From: Comamonas sp. lk
GTDB lineage: Bacteria; Pseudomonadota; Gammaproteobacteria; Burkholderiales; Burkholderiaceae_C
DNA: 64,000 nucleotides
Assembly (NCBI GenBank): GCA_945925985.1
Contig: CAMELV010000006.1
Location: forward strand, 104,557-168,556
Direction of reading: 5' to 3'
The notes under the pieces are model-generated. The model was not told the origin of the DNA, did not search any database, and saw only the letters and a list, made by a program, of their open reading frames with translations. Positions within the stretch are counted from its first letter, which is position 1. The number at the start of each line of letters is the position of its first letter. Positions 8,511 through 17,084 of the stretch are shown here, piece by piece. The position numbers and the translations under genes were made by a program.

Positions 8511-8858
8511 TTAGGCCTTCAGCGACAAAGTGGCAACCACCTTGAATTCACAGGAATTAGGCACGGCTACCGCCAATCTAAGCCAGCCACCAAAGTTCAA
8601 GACTCTGCCGAAGCTGACCGTATCTGGCACCGTAGGCAGCTCGAACTCTGTACCTTCGTTCACCCAATGCAGGCCATCCGGCGAAATCTGAACACGCGCC
8701 ACAGCTGTCCCCAAGTGTGGCGTCGACTCGGGCATGAGGTGAATGAAGAAAACAGCTTCGCTGGCCCAAGCGGCTTCATAGGGTTCGGTGTAGACCTGCC
8801 CGGTCCAGCGCTCGCCTCTGGCAATGACCGCAGTATAGGTGTTGCGTAAAGTGGTCAC
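8511..8858 (-). CDS. Hypothetical protein, small beta-rich
   Basis: A 115-residue protein that I do not recognise. The start is set at the GTG at 8858 rather than an upstream ATG (8921), because a strong AGGAGA site lies about 8 bp before the GTG and the longer version would run deep into the preceding gene. The protein has no signal peptide, no membrane segment and no cysteine cluster; it reads as alternating strands (RVQISPDGLHWVNEGTEFEL) and may be a compact beta-sandwich. It overlaps the end of the 284-residue gene, so the two are probably co-translated and may act together. Confidence 0.7.
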   Translation of the reverse strand: MTTLRNTYTAVIARGERWTGQVYTEPYEAAWASEAVFFIHLMPESTPHLGTAVARVQISPDGLHWVNEGTEFELPTVPDTVSFGRVLNFGGWLRLAVAVPNSCEFKVVATLSLKA

Positions 8859-8859
8859 G

Positions 8860-9714
8860 TTAAAAATCTCCTGACAAAAGCACGCTGTCCAGATAAAAGA
8901 AAGTCCGTTTAGCGGTATCACTTTCGCAAAAAAAGGCCAAGTTCAGCATGCAATCTAGATTGGCCATAGCGGGCATTTTGATCGACTCCAAACCTGAGGG
9001 GTCCATAACAAGGTCATTGCACTGGAACCCGAGCCAACACATGTTGACCAAGTCGAAATCAAAGCGCAGGTAGTGCCAGTTGATCTTGGTGGGGATCTCG
9101 TTATAGCAAAGGTTTTGGTGCCCCCCGGGGACATCTTCCCAGTCTTCTGGACTCAGGTGATCGTGGGTGACGATCTCGCTGCCGCCAATCGCCCGAAAAG
9201 GTGTGGTGCGTTGCTTGAACTGCCATTGGTGTCGACGCTCGCCGTTCAGGGTGTTGAGGTAACGCAGATGGGGCATCACGCGTTGCTCTCGGTCTTGCAG
9301 GTCAAACAAGACACCGAACGCGCGGACGTCTTTGTCTGACAACTTCAACTCATTGGCCTCTGGCTTGCAAGCGAAATAAGTCTCGACCCGAATACGAGAG
9401 GCTTTTCGAAACGTCACTCGTTTGATGGCTGTGTTCCTCTCGCCAGCGACGGGGCGCGTGGCGATCTTTAAGGCATAGGTGCCATCGAATGAGCCGTGGG
9501 TGCCGCTGTCCCAGTGGGTGATCTGACTCAACATCGGCTGGGTGTGACGGGCATAGGATGTCGTCATGGTGTCGAGGGAATCCTGGTAGTTGCCGACAAG
9601 GCAGGTCCAGCCGTTCATGCCCTGATCGAAGTCGTCAAAGTAGATGACCCGCTCCATCGGGTCAAAACGCGATAAACGCGGATCGCCATGAACAGGGTGA
9701 CTATCAGAATGCAT
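8860..9714 (-). CDS. Conserved-looking protein of unknown function (possible DUF6772-type)
   Basis: A 284-residue protein without signal peptide or membrane segments. Features include RVIYFDDFDQGMNGWTCLVG near residues 23-42 and many aromatic residues (HQWQFKQRTTPF, INWHYLRFDFDL), reminiscent of beta-sandwich carbohydrate-binding or jelly-roll proteins. My guess of DUF6772 membership is from memory and weak. The ATG at 9714 is 4 bp after the permease stop. It sits between transport genes and hydrolases in the minus-strand operon, so a role in handling the imported substrate is likely, but no reaction can be proposed. Confidence 0.7.
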   Translation of the reverse strand: MHSDSHPVHGDPRLSRFDPMERVIYFDDFDQGMNGWTCLVGNYQDSLDTMTTSYARHTQPMLSQITHWDSGTHGSFDGTYALKIATRPVAGERNTAIKRVTFRKASRIRVETYFACKPEANELKLSDKDVRAFGVLFDLQDREQRVMPHLRYLNTLNGERRHQWQFKQRTTPFRAIGGSEIVTHDHLSPEDWEDVPGGHQNLCYNEIPTKINWHYLRFDFDLVNMCWLGFQCNDLVMDPSGLESIKMPAMANLDCMLNLAFFCESDTAKRTFFYLDSVLLSGDF

Positions 9715-9718
9715 GAGA

Positions 9719-10582
9719 TCATCCTTTCACTGAGCCAGCGGTCAGACCGGCAATTAGGTACTTCTGCACTATCCAAACGAAGGCCAAGATGGGCAGCAGC
9801 TGCAGGGTAGCGGCAGCAAACAAAATGCCCCAGTCCACCCCATCAATCGCTCCCACCATTTCGGAAATCACTAGTGGTGCTGTCTTTGCATCCACCGTGG
9901 TGAATATAAAGGCGAACAGGAAGTCATTCCAAGCGAAGACCATGACGAATACGGCGGTGGAGATCAAGCCTGCATACGACAGCGGCAAGATGATTCGCCT
10001 CAGGGTTTGCCAAAGACCGGCGCCGTCCATTGACGCGGACTCTTCCAGCTCCCGTGGCAACTGATCAATAAATGCCTTCATGATCCATACGCCCAGGCTA
10101 ACAAAAAATGAGCAGTACAAGACCACGAGCAGAAACTTGGTGTCATTCAGGTGTAGCCAGTTAACAGCAGGAAACAAGGGCAAAGTGAGCACAATGGGCG
10201 GCAACAGGCGCACCATGATCATGAAGAACGCGCTTGCCGTTAAGGCTTTGCTGGAGCGACGCGAGTAAGCGTAGCCCGCCAGGAAAGAAACGACCAGAGT
10301 CAAGGCTGTCGCCAACAAGGCAACCCACAGACTGTTGGTCAGGTTGGTGAAAAAATCAGGCCAACGCTTCCATAGATTTTGGTAGTTTTGGAAAGTAAAG
10401 GAGAAGCCCCACAAAGAACCGTGAGAGAGAATATCGCGCGGTGCGCGCAATGACATTGAGACGATCAACGCGATCGGAAAGATCGACCACAGCAATACCG
10501 CAGCCAATGCCAGCATTCGAAGCATGCCGATGCCCCACTTCTTTAGCCGGCGCGGGTTCAGCAAAGGCTTAGGAGGCGTCAT
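9719..10582 (-). CDS. ABC transporter permease, MalG/UgpE type
   Basis: A 287-residue inner-membrane permease of the carbohydrate-uptake (CUT1) class, with six predicted membrane segments starting at about residue 16. The ATPase-docking EAA loop is around residues 183-203 (ELEESASMDGAGLWQTLRRI). Its start overlaps the stop of the MalF-type gene by 14 bp, showing operon coupling. It pairs with that partner and presumably with the divergent ATPase at 15094. CUT1 permeases carry sugars, polyols, glycerophosphodiesters and some amides, so the family does not settle the substrate. Confidence 0.92.
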   Translation of the reverse strand: MTPPKPLLNPRRLKKWGIGMLRMLALAAVLLWSIFPIALIVSMSLRAPRDILSHGSLWGFSFTFQNYQNLWKRWPDFFTNLTNSLWVALLATALTLVVSFLAGYAYSRRSSKALTASAFFMIMVRLLPPIVLTLPLFPAVNWLHLNDTKFLLVVLYCSFFVSLGVWIMKAFIDQLPRELEESASMDGAGLWQTLRRIILPLSYAGLISTAVFVMVFAWNDFLFAFIFTTVDAKTAPLVISEMVGAIDGVDWGILFAAATLQLLPILAFVWIVQKYLIAGLTAGSVKG

Positions 10583-11441
10583 GGCGAAACATCTTCTTGT
10601 ACATGAGGTGGATGTACCAGGCGCCCATCAGCAATGAGGCCAGCAGCATCAGCCAGCCTGTGGCGGCGGCAGCGCCAAAGTCCGCGTAACGAAATGCATG
10701 ACGGTACAAATAAACAGCCAGAACCTCGGTGGTTCGTGCCGGGCCACCACCCGTCAATAGCCACACCTCGGAGAAGATTCGGAAAGCAAAAATGTACCTA
10801 AAAACCAGGGCTACCAGCATCGCAGGTACCAACAAGGGGATTGTTATGCGAATGAATTGCTTCCAAGCGCTGGCGCCGTCGACTTGGGCCGCTTCATACA
10901 GATCACGCGGAATACCCAAAAGAGCGGTGTATAGCAGGATGAACGTGAAGGGAAGGTGATGCCAAACCGACAGCACGATCACAAGGGCCAGACCATGGCT
11001 TGGCTCCACCGACCAATCCAGCGGTGGCAAGCCCAGGGTAGCCAATGCGTTGGTGATGGGGCCACCATAGGGATCCATCATGAACTTCCAAATCACAACC
11101 GACACCACCTCGGTGATCGCATAGGGTGCAAGTACCATGGCGATCATCCATTTGCGCCATGGAATCCAACCAGCGAATAGGACCGCCACGCCTAGGGCCA
11201 GAGCAAACTCCATGAACACGATGGTGTTCACCACGATGGCGGTGTTCCATAACGCTCGCCAGAAATAGGGGTCGCCCAGCACGGTGGCGTAATTGGCAAG
11301 CCCAGCCCACTCTGGTGACTTGCCATAGGTGGATCGCGTCAGGCTTAACCAGAAAACGTAGAGCGCCGGCACAAACAAAACCAGCACCAGCAGTGCCTGG
11401 GCAGGGCTGACCATGAGCCAATGGCGACGGTCCGGTTTCAT
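10569..11441 (-). CDS. ABC transporter permease, MalF/UgpA type
   Basis: A 290-residue inner-membrane permease of the CUT1 class with six likely membrane segments (first at about residues 10-32). The EAA loop sits near residues 178-198 (DLYEAAQVDGASAWKQFIRI). It forms a heterodimer with the MalG-type partner downstream. The ATG overlaps the stop of the mandelate-racemase-like gene by 4 bp (ATGA), unusual in that an enzyme gene sits between the binding protein and the permeases. This supports one transcription unit from 14867 down to 6374. Confidence 0.92.
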   Translation of the reverse strand: MKPDRRHWLMVSPAQALLVLVLFVPALYVFWLSLTRSTYGKSPEWAGLANYATVLGDPYFWRALWNTAIVVNTIVFMEFALALGVAVLFAGWIPWRKWMIAMVLAPYAITEVVSVVIWKFMMDPYGGPITNALATLGLPPLDWSVEPSHGLALVIVLSVWHHLPFTFILLYTALLGIPRDLYEAAQVDGASAWKQFIRITIPLLVPAMLVALVFRYIFAFRIFSEVWLLTGGGPARTTEVLAVYLYRHAFRYADFGAAAATGWLMLLASLLMGAWYIHLMYKKMFRHDAS

Positions 11442-12565
11442 CGGTCTACACGGTAACGTTCAACCGCATCCCAGTTGATCTCCACCCCTAAGCCCGGCAG
11501 CTTGGGCACGGGCATTTGGCCGTTCACCAACTGTGATGGCGAACCGGTCGGCGTTAGCGTCAATTCATCCCGCAGCGGGTTGTCAATGCACATGCATTCA
11601 AAGGTGACAAATGCCGGCATGGCGGCCGCCAGTTGCAGACTGGCCGCGACACAAATTGCACCCGACCAACCGACATGCGGGGCGTAACCCACATGAAAAG
11701 CATGCGCCAGCGTGGCAATGTCGCGTGTCTCACTGATGCCGCCCGATCGAGCGACATCAGGCTGGATCAAGCCGACGGCACGCTGCTCGATCAGTTCGCG
11801 CGCATGCGCGACCGTGAAATCACTTTCACCACCGGCCAGCATGATGGGGAGTTTTTGACGCAACAGGCCATAACCGGCCACGTCTTCGGGGACGATGGGC
11901 TCCTCGAAGAACCAGTAATTCAGGCGATCCAGAGCCGCCCCAACTTTCACCGCATCGTCCAGGCTGTAGGCCCAATTCGCGTCCACGCCCAGAACCATGT
12001 GCGGTCCCACGGCCTGACGAACCGCCGCGGCTGCTTCGATGGCGCGCCCGACGGGTTGCCCCAGCTTGACCTTGATGGTCTTGAAGCCCATGGCTGTGAC
12101 GGCATGGGCCTGTTTGATCATGGCGTCTATCGGAGCCCAATTGAGTGAGGAGGCATAGCAGTCCACCACATCACGACCCATGCCACCCAGCAAGCGGTGA
12201 ACAGGCTGGCCGGTGCCTTTGCCTACGACGTCCCACAAAGCTATGTCGATGCCCGCCATGCATTCGAGCATCATGCCGCCTGCCCGACCCGACAATGAGG
12301 CACGCATTAGCTTCCAGAGCCGGCGAATGTCAAATGCTGACTGCCCAATGAGTTTGGGCGCCAGCACGTCCTGAATGAATCGGGCGTAAGCGGCGGGGCC
12401 AAAACGCCCCAGGCATTCTCCATAGCCGACCACACCATCGGCAGTCTCGACCTGGACCAAGACCATGGACACGGCCCCAAAATCGCCTTGCGACGTACGG
12501 GTGCCGTCTGGCATGCGAGCGGTCAGGGGGATGGCCGTGACGCGTTGAATAATTAAATTTTTCAT
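11438..12565 (-). CDS. Mandelate racemase/muconate lactonizing enzyme family protein
   Basis: A 375-residue enolase-superfamily enzyme that abstracts a proton next to a carboxylate, usually for acid-sugar dehydration or racemisation. The K-x-K pair is in TIKVKLG, the metal ligands are in VDANWA, FFEEP and GGESD, and the catalytic histidine is in APHVGWSG, the pattern of the mandelate racemase subgroup. The ATG at 12565 is preferred over 12577 because it forms an ATGA overlap with the preceding PLP-enzyme gene. Placement in an importer operon suggests catabolism of an imported acid, possibly a sugar acid or amino-acid derivative. Confidence 0.88.
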   Translation of the reverse strand: MKNLIIQRVTAIPLTARMPDGTRTSQGDFGAVSMVLVQVETADGVVGYGECLGRFGPAAYARFIQDVLAPKLIGQSAFDIRRLWKLMRASLSGRAGGMMLECMAGIDIALWDVVGKGTGQPVHRLLGGMGRDVVDCYASSLNWAPIDAMIKQAHAVTAMGFKTIKVKLGQPVGRAIEAAAAVRQAVGPHMVLGVDANWAYSLDDAVKVGAALDRLNYWFFEEPIVPEDVAGYGLLRQKLPIMLAGGESDFTVAHARELIEQRAVGLIQPDVARSGGISETRDIATLAHAFHVGYAPHVGWSGAICVAASLQLAAAMPAFVTFECMCIDNPLRDELTLTPTGSPSQLVNGQMPVPKLPGLGVEINWDAVERYRVDR

Positions 12566-13581
12566 GTCGTCAACCAAGGTGCGATGAGCGAAGCGTTGGC
12601 AAATATTCCTGGCGTGCCGCCGGTATGTACAAACACGATGGGCTTGCCCGATGGCTCGCCAAGGTGGCGCTCACGGTGGAGCAGACCCGCTAACGCCTTG
12701 CCTGAGTACACCGGGTCAAGCAGCAAGCCCTCGGTGCGCCCCGCCAATTGCATAGCCTCTACGCCCGCTTGGGAGGGCACGCCATATTCCGGACCTCTGA
12801 AATCATCGATGAAATCAAAATCATCTGGCCTCAAAGTGGTCTGCAAGCCCAGCATTTCGGCCGCCTGACGAGCGCGCTCCACAATCAGCGGAACCATCTT
12901 TTCGCCAGTTTGCTGGACCGAAATGCCGACCACGCGAGTTGCGAGGCCCAAGGTCTTAAATGCCAATGTCAGACCAGCGACAGTGAGCCCTGAGCCGGCC
13001 GCGGTGTAAACAGCCCGGGGCGCAAGTCCCTGTTCCTTGAACTGCCCGGCCATTTCTTCACCCAAGTCCACCATGGCAGCTGCGCCCAATGCACCGGTTT
13101 TGCCTGGCATGTGCAGGGTCTCTGTCTTCAGCCCCTGCGATTCGAAGTCTTGGTGAAAAGCCTGAAGCCAGCCAGGAATCCTGGCGTCATAAGGGTCTTT
13201 GGTGTCAATGAAGCGAATGTCGGCCCCGAACAACGCGTCTAAGAGGTAGTTCCCTTGAAGCGGCTCGTCTGCCTGACCACGAAGCAGCAAGCCTAAACGG
13301 ATACCTAATTGTGCACAAGCTGCCGCACAGGCCCGACAAAAATTAGATTGAGCCGCCGCCGTGGTGACGATGGCTTGCGCTCCACGCGCCAGCGCATCTC
13401 CAAGCAAAAACTCGAGCTGCCTCGGTTTATTTCCTCCCAGGGCGAGTCCACTGAGATCCTCTCTCTTGACCCAGAGCGCAGGGGAGCCAGCGGCCTGGCT
13501 CAGCCTGGCCTTGTGCTCCAGCGGTGTCGGCCCGTAGGCCAGCGCTATGCGTTGAAGCGAGGCCGTCAGACGACGCGTCAC
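12562..13581 (-). CDS. PLP-dependent D-cysteine desulfhydrase/ACC deaminase-family enzyme
   Basis: A 339-residue fold-type II PLP enzyme. The PLP lysine lies in GGNKPRQLE near residue 52, the phosphate-binding region follows (TTAAAQSNFCR), and the C-terminal part has the family segment DPVYSGKA. Members deaminate D-cysteine, D-serine-like amino acids or 1-aminocyclopropane-1-carboxylate to a keto acid and ammonia; the sequence does not separate these. The start is GTG at 13581, 2 bp after the stop of the binding-protein gene. Its position as second gene suggests that a small amino acid or its derivative is released from the transported compound. Confidence 0.82.
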   Translation of the reverse strand: MTRRLTASLQRIALAYGPTPLEHKARLSQAAGSPALWVKREDLSGLALGGNKPRQLEFLLGDALARGAQAIVTTAAAQSNFCRACAAACAQLGIRLGLLLRGQADEPLQGNYLLDALFGADIRFIDTKDPYDARIPGWLQAFHQDFESQGLKTETLHMPGKTGALGAAAMVDLGEEMAGQFKEQGLAPRAVYTAAGSGLTVAGLTLAFKTLGLATRVVGISVQQTGEKMVPLIVERARQAAEMLGLQTTLRPDDFDFIDDFRGPEYGVPSQAGVEAMQLAGRTEGLLLDPVYSGKALAGLLHRERHLGEPSGKPIVFVHTGGTPGIFANASLIAPWLTT

Positions 13582-13583
13582 GG

Positions 13584-14867
13584 TCAGGGCAACAAGGGCT
13601 TGACCCTACGTTCAGCATCTTGCATGGCGATTTGCACGGGTTTTCTTCCCAGGACTGCTGATTGCAACTCTTCTACAAAAATGTCCCCAGCTTTGGCGGC
13701 GTTGTCAAATGCCGGTAGTGGCACACGAGCGACTTTGAGCGTGGCTGCTTCAGCAGCAGCGTATGGCAGCGTTGAGGTGTAACGGGCATCGGAATAAGAA
13801 CTGGACCGCACCGGTCCGTTGCCATTGAGACCCGCCCTGATGGTGTTCTCTTTGCTGGACAACTCCTTGATGAGGCTCCATGCGTAGGCTTTGTTGACCG
13901 CATTTTTGGGTATGCACATCGACCAGAACTCTGTTTTAGCAGGTGCTGACTCAGGGTATTTGCCTTGCAACTCCTTGGAGGCGGGTATGGCCATGACCTT
14001 GACATCGCCGGGGTGTTTTGCCTTGTCTTTGTCGTTATAGAACTGGGTGCGCCCGAACGACGTGATGGTCATGGCAGCTCGGCCAGACTGCATCCACGTA
14101 TTGACCTCTTCACCCTTGATCGCGGTCCAATTGCGCGGGATCACTCCTGCCGCATAGAAGTCGCGCATGGTCTGCACCGCGCGCAGCATCGGCGGCTGGT
14201 TGACGCCGAGCTTAAAGTCGCTGGTGATGAAGTCGCCGTCGTAGGCTCGCGCCATATCGATCATATTAGGGTAGTTGTCCCCCTCGATCAGGAAGCCAAA
14301 CACCTGGGACCCATCGGGCCGGGTGAAAGTCAGCTTTTTTGCCGCTTCAATCACGTCCTCGAAGGTCTTCGGGATGGCTACCCCGCGCTCTTTGAAGATC
14401 GCCTCGTTGTAGTGGAAGCCCGTCGTGGCATGACGGTGCGGAACGGCATAGTGCTTGCCACCAAACCGCATGGCATTGACCAAACCAGGGAAGAGGTCAG
14501 CAGGATCTTCCAATGGGCTCGATTGCATCCAACTGTCCAGCGGCTCGAACAAATTGGCGACGACCGGTGTGGCGCGCGTATTGACGATGAACGCAAGATC
14601 AATAGAGGTTGAACCCAGGCTCGCTTCACGGAACAAGCGCTCGTGCAGCGGTCCTGTATCTAAGGTCACCCACTCAACGGCGATACCGTTTTTCTTTGAC
14701 CACTCGGCAGTCAGGTCGCCAGTCTTGCCTTGACTGATCACTGACATGTGGACTCGGTGCGACAGTATGGTTAACTTTGCTGGCTTACTCTGCGCGCTTG
14801 CATCGATGCCGGTCAAGGTTATTGGCAGCAGCGCTCCAGATTTTAACAAGTGACGACGACTAAACAT
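13584..14867 (-). CDS. ABC transporter solute-binding protein, family 1 (sugar type)
   Basis: A 427-residue periplasmic binding protein of the CUT1 class. The N-terminus SRRHLLKSG followed by a hydrophobic stretch and ASAQ near residue 26 is a Tat-like signal. The ATG at 14867 is chosen over 14915 because GGAG lies 6 bp upstream and the signal then starts at residue 1. It heads the operon with the deaminase, racemase-like enzyme, permeases and hydrolases. Its 5' region holds a perfect 15-bp palindrome and a second inverted repeat, likely operators. The ligand is unknown. Confidence 0.9.
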   Translation of the reverse strand: MFSRRHLLKSGALLPITLTGIDASAQSKPAKLTILSHRVHMSVISQGKTGDLTAEWSKKNGIAVEWVTLDTGPLHERLFREASLGSTSIDLAFIVNTRATPVVANLFEPLDSWMQSSPLEDPADLFPGLVNAMRFGGKHYAVPHRHATTGFHYNEAIFKERGVAIPKTFEDVIEAAKKLTFTRPDGSQVFGFLIEGDNYPNMIDMARAYDGDFITSDFKLGVNQPPMLRAVQTMRDFYAAGVIPRNWTAIKGEEVNTWMQSGRAAMTITSFGRTQFYNDKDKAKHPGDVKVMAIPASKELQGKYPESAPAKTEFWSMCIPKNAVNKAYAWSLIKELSSKENTIRAGLNGNGPVRSSSYSDARYTSTLPYAAAEAATLKVARVPLPAFDNAAKAGDIFVEELQSAVLGRKPVQIAMQDAERRVKPLLP

Positions 14868-14917
14868 AACCATCTCCAAAGGGGCGCTCGCCAGGCGAAG
14901 TACGACAAAGCGCATGT

Positions 14918-14932
14918 CAACATATTATGTTG
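14918..14932. promoter_or_regulatory. Perfect 15-bp palindrome, probable operator
   Basis: CAACATA-T-TATGTTG is a perfect 7-1-7 palindrome 50 bp upstream of the binding-protein gene start in the divergent region before the ATPase gene. Its shape fits a dimeric repressor of the GntR or a similar family. No regulator gene lies next to this operon, so the protein that binds is unknown. Confidence 0.45.
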
Positions 14933-14960
14933 TTGGATTTCCTGGATATTCAGTATGAAT

Positions 14961-14977
14961 GTTTCGTACGGCGAAAC
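14961..14977. promoter_or_regulatory. Inverted repeat, LacI-style operator candidate
   Basis: GTTTCG and CGAAAC form a perfect inverted repeat around a 5-bp centre, midway between the divergent binding-protein operon and the ATPase gene. The spacing resembles operators of LacI or IclR-type repressors. Together with the palindrome at 14918-14932 it suggests control by two proteins, or one site for each direction. Confidence 0.35.
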
Positions 14978-15093
14978 TTTGAGAAATCCATTCGTATTTG
15001 AGTGCCTTCAGTCAGTTACCATGAAAAGCTGGCTTTTGCTTTTGGTCGAAGCGCGAAAGGGTCATCTGTAAATTTCTACGAGGGGGACAGGCC

Positions 15094-16164
15094 ATGGCTT
15101 CAGTGACCGTTGATAACGTGAAGAAGTCGTTTGATCGTCAAGCTGTCATCAAAGGGGTGTCTCTAAAGGTTGAAGAAGGTGAGTTCTGCGTCTTGGTAGG
15201 CCCCTCCGGCTGCGGCAAATCAACGCTGCTTCGCATGATCGCGGGGCTGGAAGAAGTGTCTGATGGCACGATTGCCATTGGTGACAAGGTCGTCAATGAC
15301 ACGCCATCCAAAGAGCGTGATATCGCCATGGTGTTTCAAAGCTACGCGCTTTACCCCCACATGAATGTACGGGACAACATGTCCTTTTCGCTGCAGATGG
15401 CCAATATGGCAAAGCCGCAAATCCGGGCCAAGGTGGAAGCAGCAGCCAGCACTCTTGGGCTCGAGGACCTGTTGGACCGCTTCCCACGGCAATTGTCCGG
15501 CGGCCAGCGGCAGCGGGTCGCGATGGGTCGCTGCATGGTGCGAGATCCGTCAGTATTCTTGTTCGACGAGCCACTGTCTAATCTGGACGCCAAATTGCGA
15601 GTAGCCATGCGAACCGAAATTCGCGGCTTGCACCAGCGTTTGGGGGCCACCTCAATTTATGTCACCCATGACCAAATCGAGGCCATGACAATGGCTGACA
15701 AAATTGTGGTGATGCGTGACGGCTTGGTGGAGCAAGTTGGATCGCCCCTGACTTTGTACGACTGCCCAGCGAACCAATTTGTCGCAGGCTTCATCGGCTC
15801 CCCCGCCATGAATTTTCTCTCGGGGCGAGTTTTAGACGGGCGCCTGGTACTTGCGGATGGACAGACCGTAATACGACCAGCCCATATTAATTGTCAGGAA
15901 GGCCAATCCGTCACCATTGGCATACGGCCCGAACATGTGTCTCTGTCCGCAGGGGATTGCAAAATGACCACGACCATAAAATCCATTGAGCCCACTGGCG
16001 CCGATACATTGGTTCATGCCGAGGTCGCTGGTGAGCCGATGACAGGCATGTTTCGTGAACGGGTTCAGTTGATGACTGGGCAGGCCCTTGAACTTTTCAC
16101 AGAGGCCCGGGCCCTCCATGTTTTTGACGCCGGCACAGGCCAGAGCCTACGCAAGGCGACTTGA
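15094..16164 (+). CDS. ABC transporter ATP-binding protein, MalK/UgpC type
   Basis: A 356-residue ATPase that energises CUT1 importers. The Walker A motif GPSGCGKST is near residues 36-44, the signature [13 protein letters not shown] near 135-147, Walker B FLFDEPLSNLDAKLR near 156-170, and the H-loop THD follows. A C-terminal TOBE-type regulatory region runs from about residue 235. An ACGAGGGGG stretch before the ATG can serve as the ribosome-binding site. It is divergent from the operon of the binding protein and permeases at 9719-14867, which lacks an ATPase, and so is its obvious partner. Its 3' end overlaps the convergent decarboxylase gene by 18 bp. Confidence 0.93.
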   Translation: MASVTVDNVKKSFDRQAVIKGVSLKVEEGEFCVLVGPSGCGKSTLLRMIAGLEEVSDGTIAIGDKVVNDTPSKERDIAMVFQSYALYPHMNVRDNMSFSLQMANMAKPQIRAKVEAAASTLGLEDLLDRFPRQLSGGQRQRVAMGRCMVRDPSVFLFDEPLSNLDAKLRVAMRTEIRGLHQRLGATSIYVTHDQIEAMTMADKIVVMRDGLVEQVGSPLTLYDCPANQFVAGFIGSPAMNFLSGRVLDGRLVLADGQTVIRPAHINCQEGQSVTIGIRPEHVSLSAGDCKMTTTIKSIEPTGADTLVHAEVAGEPMTGMFRERVQLMTGQALELFTEARALHVFDAGTGQSLRKAT

Positions 16165-17031
16165 CACACCAATCACACGCAACAAAGCCTGCCCCATCCG
16201 GACCTGCCGACCCGTCTCGATACCTTCACACAGCTCAAAACCAGGCGGGGTAAACACGATGATGGTGGAGCCATGCTCAAACCAGCCGAGCTCCTCGCCC
16301 TTGACACAGCGGGCAGTGCAGGGCATCTCGTTGGCGCCGCGGTAGCGCAGGTGCAGCAGCACATCAAGGAAGTGCAGTCGGATGCTGGCGACCAAAATAG
16401 CAGCCACCGGCACCAGTGCGATGGGCTGGCCGCCCTCGGTCAGGCGGGCGCGAAGCACGGCCCGCTCGTTGCGGCAGAACAGACGCTCAACCCGCGCCAG
16501 AGCGATCGGGTTTACATTCCAGGTATCGCCGCTGAGGTAGGTCACATGCTCAACCGTCATGTTCTGCGGCGCATGAAACCGGTGGTACATGCTTGATGTC
16601 AGACGCAGGGTGATGTAGCTGCCATTCATAAATACGCTGGGATCCTGGCTGGGGCCAAACAGCTCGCCGATCGAGTACGGAAAGCCCTTGGCCTGCAGCA
16701 CCATGCCATCCACCACGCGACCGCAAGCCCCCACGATGCCGTCGCTGGGGCTGCACAGCACCGCCGGGTCTGTGTCAATGACACGCGCGCCTGGCCGCAG
16801 CTCACGGGTGAAGCAGTCATGCAGGCTGTCAAAGTGCTGTTGTCGGGCATCGCTTAAGTCAACGTCTGTGAACAGTCGCCAAACGCGAATGGACAGCCGC
16901 GCTAGAAGTGGGCTGCGCAGGTGGCTGAACCAGCCCATCCAGCGTGTCAGTAGCAGCCGGGGCACCCGGTTGGTGAGCAGGAAATTCAGATCTTCCTGGA
17001 GGAAAAAGCGTCGCAGTAGATTGGTTTTCAT
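16147..17031 (-). CDS. Phosphatidylserine decarboxylase family proenzyme
   Basis: A 294-residue pyruvoyl-dependent decarboxylase that turns phosphatidylserine into phosphatidylethanolamine at the inner membrane. The self-processing triad is visible: Asp97 (SPSDGIVG), His153 (RFHAPQN) and the cleavage serine in EHGST (residues 252-256, cut between Gly254 and Ser255). The ATG at 17031 gives the N-terminal length closest to E. coli PSD; ATG 17064 is an alternative (305 residues). The canonical LGST is EHGST here. It may be a second, specialised copy, since it sits beside a class III aminotransferase and other lipid genes. The start region overlaps a possible Pho box of the divergent gene. Confidence 0.88.
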   Translation of the reverse strand: MKTNLLRRFFLQEDLNFLLTNRVPRLLLTRWMGWFSHLRSPLLARLSIRVWRLFTDVDLSDARQQHFDSLHDCFTRELRPGARVIDTDPAVLCSPSDGIVGACGRVVDGMVLQAKGFPYSIGELFGPSQDPSVFMNGSYITLRLTSSMYHRFHAPQNMTVEHVTYLSGDTWNVNPIALARVERLFCRNERAVLRARLTEGGQPIALVPVAAILVASIRLHFLDVLLHLRYRGANEMPCTARCVKGEELGWFEHGSTIIVFTPPGFELCEGIETGRQVRMGQALLRVIGVSSRLA

Positions 17032-17035
17032 ATGG

Positions 17036-17064
17036 CTGTCAAATAAGTTGGATAAGTTTGTCAT
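17036..17064 (+). promoter_or_regulatory. Possible triple Pho-box-like repeat
   Basis: Three units occur at 11-bp steps: CTGTCAA (17036), GTTGGAT (17047) and TTGTCAT (17058). The outer two match the PhoB hexamer well and the middle one poorly. A weak -10 (TATTTC, 17064-17069) follows the second unit. The array is only 20 bp before the aminotransferase start, which is tight, so this is the least certain site of the set apart from 19445. Confidence 0.25.
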
Positions 17065-17084
17065 ATTTCTAACTGGAGCAATTG

